Positions 12,150 to 24,778 of a stretch of 63,883 nt of DNA are shown in pieces. Location: assembly GCA_003667245.1 (NCBI GenBank), contig RCNN01000139.1, positions 1 to 63,883 of the forward strand. Direction: 5' to 3'. The DNA is from Heterostelium multicystogenum. Its lineage: Eukaryota > Evosea > Eumycetozoa > Acytosteliales > Acytosteliaceae. Position numbers and translations under genes: made by a program. Position 1 is the stretch's first letter. The number at the start of each line of letters is the position of its first letter. The notes under the pieces are model-generated. The model made no database searches and was not told the DNA's origin. It was given only the letters and a program-made list of their open reading frames with translations.

Positions 12150-13318
12150 TTTAAGAGATATCAATTCTTAACACTAAATAAATAATAAGAATAAACAATA
12201 ATATTAGTATTTATTACTTAATTTTCAATATCTTTATATATATTTTACAATAATTCAATATTATTACTTATTTAAATTACTTTATCAATCAAAATAATAC
12301 ATGTTATTATAGATATATGTATTGATTGATTGATCGATTGGACATGTATGTGCATAATAATGTGGTAACGGTTGTGGTTGTGGTGGAAGTTAGTGTTACA
12401 TGTTGGCCCAAAACACAACATACATTAGCTACTCAAAGTCTAATTTGTAGATGTTGACTTGATTCTTATTATGGTGGTTTATATTGAGATAACCTTGTGA
12501 GAGGATGCTACACTACATCGAATCAATTTTTAGTAAACCTATCTAATCTACAAAATTACGCATTTATTAGAGTTGAATAGATTGATATTTTAATATCTCA
12601 ACAATAACAACACCACCATATAGGAATTATAACATCATTAAATACAATACATATATATACATATATATATTAATCATTTTAATAATAAGTGATCAACAAT
12701 ATCAATATTTGTATCATCTTATTTACTTTACTACTTACTTACTTAACTTACTAACTTTATTGGTTATAATAACTATATATTCATTTAATAACATTTTATA
12801 TTTATTGTATCAATTATTGATTAATTCTAATCTCAAATGAAATTGAACAATTAGATTTAAGTTGTTATTATTTGTTATCAACAAGTAAACACTTGTAATA
12901 TCTTAAAAAGCTAAGATACTGTACTTTTAGTAATATTCAATTATTATTCTTTTGTTTGTTAGTTATCCATCTTACAATCAATATAATATTATTTAATATC
13001 ATATAAATCAATCACCCAATATCTGAATATCATTCAAATAACTACTATTGAGCATTTTAAATTAAAAGTTTAATTAATATCTAGCAAAACATTAAAACAA
13101 GATAAATCTAAGATCAATCAAGAAATTAAAAGAAAAATAAACCACTATTTCTGATCAATAACATAATTTGGTTACTTTTTGGTTCGCTGGTTTCAAGCCA
13201 ACTGCATCAAAACTGCTGAACAGAGTAGTTCTGTTTACTGCAACTGTACAGTCAACAACATCGGTAATCAGTCGTCTCATCTGGTTACAGTTAGAAATAA
13301 TCAATAACAACAACAACA
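11115..13318. other. 2.2 kb divergent intergenic region
   Basis: Upstream of both the CHORD gene (leftward) and the armadillo gene (rightward). An ATA/TAA microsatellite spans about 12109-12149. A CA/AAC-rich leader precedes the start at 13319. No hidden exon could be supported. Confidence 0.45.
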
Positions 13319-16300
13319 ATGAATACAACTAGATTACTGCAGGACCATGAAATTGAAAACTATGGATCCACTAAAGGTTTAGATCAACTGTTGGATGAAG
13401 TCAGAAATATGGTCGATGTCTATTTCAATGCTCCAATTAAATCAAACAATAATAATAATAATAATAATAGGATTGTTTCACCAAGACAAAATGTCGAATC
13501 AAGATCACCTACTTCCAACATGAGCTCACCAAATAGCCAAAATCAATTTTATAAGCAACCTTCTTTTGGACAACAATCGCCTTTGAAAGTTTCAACGCAT
13601 TTTCAATTGAATCCTGTTCACTCTTCATCCACTTCGGGTCCAACTTCACCAACTAAGAGTATTCAACAGCCTTCTTCCTATGGACTGGGATATGGTCATG
13701 GACAAGCACACAGCCACTCACTCTCCAATCAAAAGAAATCAAATGAAGCATCTTCTACTTCCTCATCTTTTATTGATGTACGAACCATTGGACTGAAGGA
13801 GCTAACGATCCTCCTGAATAGAAGACGTGAGGGCTCGATCCACATTCGTGCAATCAAGCAAATTGCTACTCTCTATCAAAATGCAAAGCAATCTCAATCT
13901 GTAAAGAGTCGTTTCATTGAGGAAATAGTCCAGGGAAGTTGTCTGAGATCACTTCTTTCTTTTTTGACTTTGCAGGAGCCACTGAACTGTGATTCCTTCG
14001 AATATATTGCACAGGTCGAATCAATCTCACTGCTTGCCCTCCTAACTGAGAATGACAACATCAAGCAGTATATCAAACAGACTGGTGACATTGCGACCAT
14101 TGTCAGTGTGCTCAACTGGGCACATATCTCAACCTCTCCACAAGAGATGCTTCTATTCCCACTTGTTAACTTGATTTCTAATCTTGCTACACAGGAATCG
14201 TGTGCCTATGTTCTAAAGCGTTCCGGGGCAATACACCCTATCTTTGAGTTGTCCACTAATGAACATCTACCGAATCAACTGAGAATCCTTTCGATTAACA
14301 CTCTCATCATTTTTGCTAGCTACTCTGATCCAAAGATTAGCGAAACCATCATTGACAATTCCCTATCTCTAAAGATTCTAATTCACCAAATCCATAAAAC
14401 ATTCTGACATTGGACCCAGTGAGGCAACAATTGAATCTATTTCCATCAAACTTTTAGATCTCCTATATCAAGTATCTGACTGTGGTATGTAGCATTAGCA
14501 CCTCCAAATAAACCAACCCAACTAACCCTTCAACAGCAAAAACAAGAGCATTTGCATGCGATAGTGGACTTGAAAAACTGGTTGATTTACTCAAGGTAAA
14601 TGAAATATATCCTCAATCCTTAAACAGGGGTAACTATTATATCATTTCAAATACCTCCAGAGATGATCCTACTATAAACCGTGCCACACTCCAAATTAAA
14701 GTATTGCAATGTTTAGAAAAGCTTTCAAATAACGGTAAGAAAAAGATCGTTCTATTTAGCAATAATTCCACTAACACATCAAATAGAGAATAATAGATCC
14801 AAGATAGGTATGGTTGGTATTTACAATTGCCTTGCATACCTTAAACCAATGTATAATATTCCACCAGACGTATTCCGTTGGAATACAAATATATTGGAAA
14901 AGATATTAAAATTTGTTTTCCAGCTTTTATATAACGGTACGATAAATAATACATTATGAGTTAACTATAATATTAGTTACTGATTATTATAATTAATAGA
15001 TCATGTTAAACAAGTGTTTGTTGAAAAGAATGGATGCAATATCATAGTATCGATGGTATCCTCTGAATATTTGCCATCGGCAGTATTGCTTTCTTGTGCT
15101 CAGGTACTAGGACAGATAGTTACACCAAAGAAAACTGAAAATAGTAGGAGTATTCTATTCTGTTGATAAAGTGATGGGCAACGAAATCGTACCATCCCTC
15201 ATGAAGCTTTTTAAATCATATCCTGAAGAGAGGGCTCTCCAGCTATTGATTTGTAAAGTATTCACTAACCTGGGAACAAGAGATGAAAATAAGCAGGCCA
15301 TATTCCAAGAGGGTGGGAATCCAGCTACTCCATAATCTACTACAAACAAATGATTCCGATGTAATAGCTGCATCTTGTGAAACCATATCTGTACTTTCAT
15401 ACAATAGTAAGTTTTCTAAGCAGGTGCTAAATATTTAATTATCACTAATGCAAAGTATTCTAGAATTTATCAGAAAAGTCCTAAGACTTTTGAACTCAGT
15501 TCCAATCTTGATTGATAATCTGGATGGTAGTAATCAGTCAATTAAAAAGAGTGCAATTCATGCTCTCTACAATATAAGCTGTGATGAAGAAGGAGTTGAG
15601 CTGCTGCTTGCTGAAAAATCAGGATTACTTCCACAGACTCTCATTTCTCTTCTCTTTAGCAATGACTCTCAAATTCAAATATATACAATGAAAATACTTG
15701 GTATCCTAACTCAAGACGAACACTATTTGGATATATTCATTAGCAAAGGTGGAATTCAAGCTGTCCTCAACTCATTATATTCTAATAATGAAAATCTTCA
15801 GTATAGTGTACTTGAATTTTTGAACAAAGTCATTCAAAGTAGCAGTAAGTACCGCCATATGTTTAAGTTAATAATATTTTACTAATTTTAGAATGACAGG
15901 AATCGTTCAAAGTTCAATTCTTAATGATGGAATTGTTGATAAATTAAAGAAACTTTCAACTCATGAGAATGTAACTAAACAATCATCGATTTTGGTACAA
16001 CCTTTAAAAACCTTCTTAATGACAGTCAAGAACTTACAGCCAAATACTCCACCAGAATCTCCACCCATTGGACACTCTTCACCAAACACTCAAGCAAGGT
16101 CTCAGAGTAGTAATAGAGGATCCAATTATAGCTCACAAATTCCAGCTCAGAGATCTCCTCCACAAGCTAGATTTGAATCTCCACCTACAACTTCATCAAG
16201 CAATAATGGTGCTGATCAATCCCAACAAAAACAACCTGATTTCAAAAAGATTGAAGCAGTACTTGGTAAACTGGATGTAGATCAATTGAGAAATGTTATT

Positions 16301-17092
16301 CTTGAAATGGTTAGACATGACCCATCTATTTCAGAAATTCTTCCGACCTCTATCAAAGGTGTTATTACTGGACAACCCCAAGTCTATAGTAGTCGTCAAA
16401 CCAGCTCGACAAGCCAACATTCATCTTCACCACCACCTCCTCCCCAACCAAATTACCGCCTACAACAGCAGTCATCAACTCCACCTCTATCTCAGCCAGC
16501 TAAAGTAATGAAATCACCTGCTTCTCAACCAAGAAATAGCAACAACCAAAATAAAAGAAGCTCTGGAAACAAATCGGCTGCCTATGACTGCTTAATGGAT
16601 GAAATCAGAGACAAAGTCGGAACTGGAAAACTGAGACTTAGACACATTGACACTGAACAAGAAACAGAAAATCGTCGTAAAGACGAGTTAATACAGAAAC
16701 AAAACTGTATACTTAAAGACATTGTAAACAATGCACAGAAAAGACAAGTGGCAGTTTTCAACAAACGAGTACTTGTAGACTCTGGCACAATCACTGGAAT
16801 GAGAATTTGGAAAAAAGACTTTGATTTATGGAAAACCGAGCTACAAGCAATGTTTAGAAGAAACGTCAACCTAACTATTCTCATCTTCCGAATTCTCGAG
16901 TCATTCGATACTGATTTCACATTTAAAGAAGCAATGGAAATCTCACAATATCCTTCAGAAGAATTGCTGTCCAATACTTTAATTCGTATTGGATTCAATA
17001 TCAAACAATCAACCTACACACATGACAATGTGACCAAAGTAGAATACATAAGTATTTCCAAGCAACAGGAATGCCTTTTAAATTATTATTAG
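13319..17092 (+). CDS. armadillo-repeat protein with Asn-rich N-terminus and proline-rich, WH2-like C-terminal part
   Basis: Exon 1 (13319 to about 14485) has a poly-Asn/Ser-rich head, then ARM-type helical repeats (LLSFLTLQEPLNCDSFEY, LVNLISNLATQESCAYVLKR). Small exons near 14537-14595, 14675-14735, 14788-14938, 15000-15145, 15170-15406 and 15463-15841 continue the repeats (SAIHALYNISCDEEGVELLL, MKILGILTQDEHYLDIF). The last exon (about 15893-17092) has a Pro/Ser/Gln-rich segment with a PPPPPQP stretch, then CLMDEIRDKVGTGKLRLRHID, which resembles an actin-binding WH2 motif (L..I..G..L...), and a helical C-terminus. Frame slips occur near 14395 (extra base), 15146-15172, 15318 (GGG run) and 15843-15893. 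Function unknown; an ARM scaffold with a possible actin link is inference. About 1100 residues. Confidence 0.75.
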
Positions 17093-17391
17093 CTACAATT
17101 TTAGAATACATGAAATAATAAAATTATTTTGAAACTATGAGTTTTTGTCAAGATTTGTGTTTTTACTAAAATTAGTTATCAAGAATTTTTAATAGTAATA
17201 TTTTGAGAATCTTTGCAAATAGGACCTTTAAGGTCCAAAATAATTATGTTAATTCTTATAGATTATACGAAATGGAGCCCTAATGGATTGATTTTTAAAG
17301 GGACTCATTCCTTAGTTAAGTAGCTTTTATTTTTCTAGAAATAATTTGTCATATAAATATTTATATTTATATAACTAGATAAATATTAATA

Positions 17392-18562
17392 ATGGAAAAG
17401 ATTTTAAGAATTTTTGTAATTTTTGCTTTAATTTTAATATTCTCTCAATTTACCCTTGGTATTGAAATTAGCAATAAAACTCATTGTGAGTTTGTTTTGT
17501 GTCTTTCTGAAGGAGCCAAATGCAATCCGAACTCTTTGGGATCAGAATGTGAATATGGAACTTACTGTCTAAATGCTCATAACAAAAATCCAGTCTGTAC
17601 CAAATATGCTGATGTTGGTGAACCATGTTCATCATCTCATCTATGTTGGCCTGATTTAAGATGTGAACACAAAGGTCATCGTCCAGTCAGGTAATTAACA
17701 ATATTCAAGAAAACTTTTAAAAATTAATGATTGACATTTTATACATTTTAGTATTTGCCAGAATTTAGGATTCTTAGCAGCAGGTGAAAAATGTAGACTC
17801 ACCAAAGAATGTGCTACCTCAAATTTAATATGTAAAGATGGTACTTGTCAATTAAGAAATGGTATGTGCCATGGACAAGATGAATGTGACCATTCACACT
17901 ATTGTCTCTCTGGCAAATGTGTAAAAAGAGTTGGTGAAGGAAAAACATGCCTTTCAAGAGATCAGTGTAAAGTAGGCTATATTTGCTCGGGAGGTGTCTG
18001 TAGCAAACCATTCCAACTGGAAGAAGGTGAACCATGTCACTTCCAGTTTGACTACAACAGTGGTGGTGTTCCTCTTATAGATTGCAATGTTGGTAAAGGT
18101 CTATACTGCGCTTTCCAGAAGAACCAAGATATTGGAAACTGTACAAAATTCCAAGAGACATCAGGACCATGTGACAACCAAAATGCCAAGTGCCAGTGGA
18201 TGGAACAATGTATTTGTCCATCGAGAAAATCTCACACCATTGGTAACTGTCAAAAAAGAATTAACTTTGGTCAAGAATGCCAAGATTCATTGGAGTCTCT
18301 GATTTCTTGTGCCAAGAAAAACAAGTGTAGTATGTCATTGGATTATAAAGATGCATCTAGTAAAACATGTCTATATAGACACTGCGGTGACAAGATTTGC
18401 TCGAGTCCATGCTTCAACAAAGCATTGAAATTTGATGAAAATACATGTGGTGACAGAGATGATAGACCTCTTCAATATGCATGCAGAGAAGCATCAAACT
18501 CAAATGTTCTCAAACCATCTATTTTAATAATCTTATTACTTTCAATAGTATCTCTTTGTTAA
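17392..18562 (+). CDS. Cys-rich surface protein with signal peptide and GPI-type C-terminus
   Basis: Two exons join in frame: 17392-17690 and 17752-18562 (GTAATT/TTTTAG, phase 2). The N-terminus is a signal peptide (ILRIFVIFALILIFSQF). The body has over 40 Cys in short modules of the form G..C......C..G..C..G.C (GEKCRLTKECATSNLICKDG, GEGKTCLSRDQCKVGYICSG), similar to the Dickkopf-type Cys-rich repeats common in dictyostelid surface proteins. The C-terminus is Ser/Asn then a hydrophobic tail (PSILIILLLSIVSLC) without a cytosolic part, as in GPI-anchor signals. About 370 residues, no frame errors. Likely at the cell surface; ligand unknown. An AT-rich spacer of under 300 bases separates it from the ARM gene. 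Confidence 0.85.
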
Positions 18563-19200
18563 ACAAAAAACAATAAACAGCATGTACAGATTTTGTTAAT
18601 TCAATGATTTAAATGGCCTCGACCAATAAATACTTTAACAGTTGGATGTTATACTGTATTCAATGAGTAAGGTAATATAAACAATAACATTCTTTTTTTT
18701 TTTATCTTTTGATTTTTTTTTAGTTAACAAGTTGTCTGGACTGGCACAACAATACAGATAATTAAAAATCATGACGCTGTTTTAAGTCCGGGCCACGCAA
18801 ATAGCCACATTTGTTATAGCCTTGTCTGACAATGCTTATACACCATTAAATAAAGTATACAAGGCAGTATCAAGGCAAGTACTAATTTGAAATACAGGTG
18901 GCGGAGTCTCTTTTATTACAGACGAAAAATGAAAAAGTATAAAAAAATACTAAATTATTAAAAATAAATAAAAATCATTTAAACGTTACCTCATCAGACT
19001 TGGCAATAATAAAGTTAAGAACAAATCTAAGATTAAACATGATACAATTTATTTTAAAGTTTGTGTTTTTATATATATATTCATTCTATTTGATTCCTAC
19101 TGTTGTTTATCAATTTTGTATTATTATTGTAGTGCATCAACCAAGGTGGAGAATCTGAGAAAATTACTACTTATAGTTCAATTTTGAATGAAGATTTTGA
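18563..19200. other. convergent spacer with a GC-richer patch
   Basis: 3' flanks of the Cys-rich gene and the Rpn10 gene. At 18770-18930 the base composition rises, with phased complementary stretches (GCCTTG...TATAC and GTATA-CAAGGC) that could fold. No known RNA family recognised. Confidence 0.4.
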
Positions 19201-20569
19201 TTACTTTTGTTCATCTTTCTTCTCCTCATCCTTCTTTTCATCTTTTTTAGATAAATTTTCAAGTGCATTCTGTGTACAGATTGATAATTGAGTTAATATA
19301 ATTTGTTTGATAAAGATAGGATTGTTATTTACCTTAATTCTCTCATCGTTTGGATCGACACCAGGTAGGTTCTTCAAAGTAGAGTTCAAGAATTCTTGGT
19401 CGTTAAAAGCGTCGGCTGATGCTGAAGGTTGTGTGGCACTTGGTTCTTGTCCCTGCATTGGGTCACTTTGTTCCAAAGAAAGAGCCAAAGCTTGTTGGAG
19501 ATCTGGATCGTCTTCAAAGTTGATATCCGATGTAACAGAGGTCATCTGTACATCTTGTCCACTACCTCCGCTTGATGTATCCTCTCCGCCCTTTGCCTTT
19601 CTCTCTCTTTCCAAACGTTGTTGCTCTTCTTCCAATGATAATTTCAATGCCAAAGCCAACTCTGGATCGGTGTCGGCATTGATAAATTGAGCACCATAAG
19701 ATCCGGAACCTTCAACAATAAGCTTAGAATCTACAATTACATCGGATAACATATGTGGGCCAGCTGGTACAGTTAAAAGATGGCTGATGTAAATAAAGTA
19801 ATGTCTGTTAATAAGGTGATGATCGATTGGATTTGCAAAGAAGTAGTACCTTTCATCGTTTTTCTTTACTTCATTTATAAAACATTCTAATTTTTCGACA
19901 TTGGATGCTTCTTCACCAAAATTTATAATATCGATTGCAATGTCATTCTTTTTCAAACGCTTTGCGAGATTGCTGAGTTCTTCTTTAGATTCTTTGATTG
20001 GACTTCCAACGAATGCTACAATTCTCTGGTGTTGATGTTTATTTTGACGGTGTCTCAATGCCAATTGAGCGATTTGCATAGCTGTTGAGAAATCTATTTT
20101 GCTTTGAATCTTCAATTGATCATAGCTAGACAAAATCTTACTTAGATCCTGTGTGAGTGTAACTAAAATCTCTGGGCTATATAGGTTTTCCATTTCATTA
20201 ATGAAGGTGACTAGAATTAAATGATGTTATAAACATACGATTTACCAGCCATTGATAAGATTGCTACAGAACTCTCTGGATTTGCTTGTGTTTTAGCAGC
20301 GCATATTAAATTTACAGCATCTTTTTGAGCATCGAATCTAGATGGTAGAAAATCACCATTTCTCATCCACTCTGAATTGTCAACACTATTTAAATATAAC
20401 AATATTAATATTACTGTGATCACTTTGCTTATATAATATAGAGATGATTGATTGATGATTGATTGTGATTGATTGATGGTTGATTGAATTAAGATATCAA
20501 GCAAATCTACCAAAGTAGTTAGATGAGATGTGAGTTGACCTACCAAATAATTGTTGCTTCTAAAGTCAT
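19201..20569 (-). CDS. psmD4: 26S proteasome regulatory subunit Rpn10 / PSMD4
   Basis: Four coding exons join cleanly: 20569-20544, 20395-20239, 20176-19333, 19269-19201. The protein starts [20 protein letters not shown], the signature of Rpn10, followed by the VWA domain ([43 protein letters not shown]). Two ubiquitin-interacting motifs follow: [16 protein letters not shown] and [15 protein letters not shown] Lys/Glu/Asp-rich tail ends the protein. Role: ubiquitin receptor of the 19S regulatory particle at the base-lid hinge. Length about 364 residues is normal. Intact. It is divergent from the ankyrin gene across about 520 bases. Confidence 0.97.
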
Positions 20570-21087
20570 GTTTATATATTATATAAGATATAGAAAGATA
20601 GGTAAATAATAATAATAATAGTAGTAATAATTAAAAAATGAAAATAAATTTAAAAATAATACAAACAAAATACTTTTTTAATTTATAAATTAAATAATAA
20701 TTATAAAGTAAAGTGTTAAAAGTGAACATCAAAAACACACCAAAAAATAAAACAATAATTTAAATAAATTCAAAAAAAAATGGAAGAAATACAATAGAAA
20801 TGAATTTAAATTCAAAATATTAATAATAATATTACCATTTAATTAATAATAATTGATTGATTGATTGATTGATTGCACCATGATGGAAACAATATAGATC
20901 TATGATCACCATTGTCGATGAATTGATTGATTGATTGTTTGTTTGGTATCTACTTGATAGTTTTGTTAGTCATTCATTCATTGATTCATTCATAATTGAT
21001 CATTAAACTTGAGTCTAATCTTTACTTTGAAATTAGTTTGTTGAGTCTTGACTTTAGATTTTGTATTATTAGTTATTTATTATTGTG
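20570..21087. promoter_or_regulatory. divergent intergenic region between psmD4 and the ankyrin gene
   Basis: Very AT-rich spacer that must contain both promoters. A TGAT/GATT tandem repeat lies at about 20851-20875 and related ATTGATTGATTG and CATTCATTCATT copies recur to 21000. No defined factor site is recognised. Confidence 0.4.
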
Positions 21088-22034
21088 ATGTCGGACTACA
21101 ATGTACTGCAGGCAATAAAGTATGGACACAGTCAAATTTTGGTGTCAACTCCACTTGAATCGTTGAAGGACAAGAATTCAATTGGTCAGACGTACTTACA
21201 TTTTGCAGCGGAAAGTGGTCACGAATCAATATTGAGACTACTTATATTGCGTGCAAAGTTGGATGTTAATGCTACCGATGACTATGGAATAACACCACTG
21301 CACAACGCCTGCTTGGAGAACAAGCATCTTGCTGTCAGTTTCCTGATAACAAACGGTGCAAAAGTAGACCCAACAGATATTAATAATGAAACACCCCTGT
21401 ATCTAGCGGCGTTGTCCGGCTCAACACAATGTTTACAACTACTACTTAAACACTCAGCGTCAATCAACCACCAAACTAAAACAGGGTAACCATCAAACAA
21501 TCGAATATTAATATACTTCTTTATATAAGTATTAACATGTTCAACTCTCAAAAGTAACACAGCATTGCACATTGCAATTATAAATAACCAATGGGAATGT
21601 ATAGATTTGTTAACCCAATATGATGCAGATCCCAGTATAGTCAACAAAGATCAAAAGACCGCGTTGAGTGTAAGTTTTACAGAGTGATTAGTATGAATGT
21701 TGTACTAACCAGTGAGTGGTCAATGTTATAGTTGTGGGAAGACTCCCCATTGTCCAAGAAGCACAAGTATTTATTTACGTCAAAGAAAGACCTGATAAAA
21801 TTGGTCGAGAGACTAGAGTCTGAGGCGAATGAAAAAGACACAAAGATCAACCAACTAACAGCAAGTCTAAAGAGTTTGTCAAATCAACCTGCATCTCCAC
21901 CACAACCACCACAAATAGTTCAGCAACCTCAACAGCCGAAAATAGACTATTCCAACATCATCCACGAAATAGATAACATATCCAGTTTAATCCAGAATTT
22001 AAAATCAAACTTTGAAGCTGCGAACCATAAATAA
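21088..22034 (+). CDS. ankyrin-repeat protein with C-terminal coiled coil
   Basis: Exons 21088-21485, 21555-21669 and 21732-22034 join in frame. The true ATG is at 21088 (the codon before it is GTG). Four to five ankyrin repeats are seen: GQTYLHFAAESGHESILRLL, DYGITPLHNACLENKHLAV, NNETPLYLAALSGSTQCLQ and NTALHIAIINNQWECIDLL. After the repeats comes a short coiled coil (LVERLESEANEKDTKINQL), a Pro/Gln-rich linker and a final helix. About 272 residues, intact. Protein-protein adaptor by family; partner unknown. Confidence 0.9.
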
Positions 22035-22145
22035 AGGCAATGAACTATTAATAATGCTACATGAGTAGTGGCTTGGTCTAATATTATAATATTGGTAATT
22101 TAATCTTGATGTATTGAAATAAATAACATATGGCTGGGATTATTA

Positions 22146-23380
22146 TTAAATAATACCAGTACATTTATCTTTGAGGAAATCCTTAATATTTCTGTCCGTC
22201 AAACTGGATGCGATATCAGTGTGATCTGTGACTGGGTTAAAGAATGGTTCCTTTGAGAAGTATGGGTGATTCAACACTTTGTCGGCGGATATACGTTGGT
22301 TGGGATCAAATTTCAACATTTTGGTGAGCAAATCTATCACTTCTCTATGGTCATTACTGTTATTCTGTAACAAGTCTATCGTTGAAAATCGAAAGTGTTG
22401 GATGGAAGTAAAGCCCAATGTTTTGTGAGGTGAAATAGTGTGGGTCTTGTGGAGCACATTCTTTGTAGCTGAGGATTTGGTTCAGCAGGTGCATTCTGCT
22501 ATCACCCAGACTATTAACAAGATTTCCACTGCTGTTTGTTGATTTGCTGTTGCTATTGCTAGAATTAGAAATTGAAAACAATTGTTTTCCAAATACTAGT
22601 TCAGCAATGATGCAACCCATGCTCCAAACATCAATTGCTTTCCAGTCCAATCTTTTCTGTGTAATTCCACTGCTCATAATGATTTCTGGAGCAGAGTAGT
22701 TAGTGTAGGTAGAGGGAATAGTTAAGCCATTAGTGCTAGAGCTGGAAAGAACTGAACAACACAAATGGAAACTACAAAGTCTCATTTGATAGTCATCGAA
22801 AAGCAGCAAACTAGTTGGTTTGAGATCACGATGTACCAGCTCTTGTGAGTGGAGGTATGCGACAGCTGAAGCTAATTGATATGCGATGAACTTAATATCA
22901 TTGGCTGGAATAGATGTCTTCTTTGAGCGATGATCAGCAAATACATATTCGAGATCAAAAGGTACAAATGGTTCCATCACTGAATAGAGGCGACCACTGT
23001 CATCTTTGGTGATGGATTCGACACGTACAATGTTTTGGTGTCTCAATTTCGAAAGAATCATGCTCTCTCTGAAACACACAACAAATTCTCTTGGCTCTGT
23101 CCGCCCGATGAATAAGAAGTGTAGTATGATGAAAGAGTACTTGGCTTAGAGTAGTTGATCAACTTTAATACACACAGCTCTTGTTTGTATTTTGCCCTAA
23201 TTATTGTACTATTCTTATTGCTTCCTCTTTTCTCATACGTGGTTATATCTATAGTTATTGTTTGGATAGCTATATTAGTTACTGTTATCAAGATAAATTT
23301 GGTTTTAAATAATTACCTTTAAATGGGATTACAAAATCATTTACAACTGGTTTGCTAAAGAATGATGTAACATTTGACAT
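22146..23380 (-). CDS. CMGC-like protein kinase domain with degenerate active site (probable pseudokinase)
   Basis: The start at 23380 (MSNVTSFFSKPVVNDF) is joined across a short intron (about 23316-23277) to VTNIAIQ. Kinase landmarks: ELCVLKLIN (VAIK-type Lys present), ILSKLRHQNIVR, LVHRDLKPTSLLLFDD (catalytic loop, but Ser replaces the Mg-binding Asn), RLCSFHL where DFG is expected (Asp lost), YSAPEI, DVWSMGCIIAELVFG, and subdomain XI FDPNQRISADKVLNHPYF. No glycine-rich loop is evident. The layout (late insert, RISADKVLNHPYF) fits CDK/MAPK-like CMGC kinases. Loss of both metal-binding residues suggests no catalysis. Two frame slips (about 23060 and 22385) interrupt it. The upstream RING/coiled-coil frame ends only 8 bases before this start, so the two may be one gene. 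Confidence 0.75.
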
Positions 23381-23388
23381 TCCTTTGA

Positions 23389-24562
23389 TCATGTCCAGAT
23401 AGGATCGCTTCTGGAGCTATAAAGTTTCGATTTGAGTTCCTCCAATTCCTTTTCCAACTGTCTGTTCTTTTTTCTAAGTTGTTCAGATTCAACTTCTCTC
23501 TTTGTTTGCTCCACTTTGACGCATGTCAGAGCTCCCTCTAACTCGCAGATCTTTTTCTCTGCTCTTTGAGTAGGTCTCAATATCGGTAGAGTATTGTCTT
23601 TGTGCCTCCTCGGCCTGATGGCTTGCTTCCCTCAGACTATTATACATTTGTTCTATTTGCTTATCCTTCTGCTTGTTCTTTTGCTCCAGTTCTCTCATTG
23701 CAGATATCGCTCGATCACGGTCCAAAGTCATTTGCTGGAGACTGGACTCAAGTCCTTGTACAGTCTGGTTGAGTTCGCGGGTCTGGTGTGAAAGATGGAG
23801 GTTCTTCTCCTCCACCATCTTGGTGGCACCAATTTGTGCAGCAAGACTTTCGTTTATCTTTGTATTGTGTAGTTGGAGCTCTTTTATCTGCTGAAGATAT
23901 TGTTGGATGCTGTCCTGCTGCTGTTTATTCTCTCTTATCTGTTGGTCCTTGTAGGCGCGGAATTGCTCGTTAATGTCACGCGACTCATCAGCAATCTTTT
24001 GTTTCTCTGCCTCCAGCTGGTTGATCTGCTCCTCAAGTCGATTTAATTTCTCCTCGATCTCGCCACGGTCGGCATTGTTTCGCTCGACACCTTCTCTATA
24101 TAACATATGCTCCTGCTTGAGCGTGGCGATTTCCCTTTCCAACATCTTGGTGGAAGAAGAATATTTTTTGGAGGTATCAAATATTTTTTTGGCGATCTTG
24201 TTGCAAATGAATCCATCAAATGACTCTCTGCACACCGGACACTCCAATGCTTCATTCTTTAAGGTTCTCTTTTTAAAGTAAGGTTCTAAACATGGTCTAC
24301 AAAAGCTATGTACTAAATATATTGTTAGTTAATTCCAATACGCGTGCATACCATCTTTCCATAAACACTTACAACACTGTTTATCACCTTCCCTATGCGA
24401 CATTGAGAACAATGATACAATATCATCCATTGTACTGAGACATATTGCACTATATTATGTATTGTAAATTAGTATAACTCTTACCTATTCTATATCCACT
24501 AAATTTACTTACCACTCTAAAAAGTCATATCCATCTTCATTAAATAGAGAGTCTTCATCCAT
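23389..24562 (-). CDS. RING (C3HC4) coiled-coil protein
   Basis: Exon 1 (24562-24513) starts MDEDSLFNEDGYDFLE; exon 2 (24449-24373) brings CAICLSTMDDI; exon 3 (24312-23389) completes the RING. With the GTAAGT donor at 24372 the join reads CLHSFCRPCLEPYF followed by LECPVCRESFDG, giving an orthodox C-x2-C ... C-x-H-x2-C-x2-C ... C-x2-C pattern. About 230 residues of heptad-rich coiled coil follow (LEREIATLKQEHMLYREG, LNRLEEQINQLEAEKQ, MRELEQKNKQKDKQIEQMY). One frame slip near 23575 is needed to reach the last piece (KKNRQLEKELEELKSKL). Role by family: E3 ubiquitin or SUMO ligase; the RING plus long coil recalls HEI10/Zip3-like or TRIM-like ligases, but no closer assignment is justified. It may continue in frame +1 into the kinase-like gene downstream. 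Confidence 0.8.
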
Positions 24563-24778
24563 TTTGAAGTAGTAATTCGCTATATACTTATGTATAATAT
24601 TACAAACAACAAACTAATATCATAAACCATATAATTATACAACAACAATAATTAAACTAACGATTCCTACTCTGTTACTATTCTTTTCTTATTCTCTTTT
24701 AATACCAATGAAATTAAATAATAAACAGTTAATTTAGATGTTTTCAACACTAATTGTCAATTTAGAATAATAATAGTT

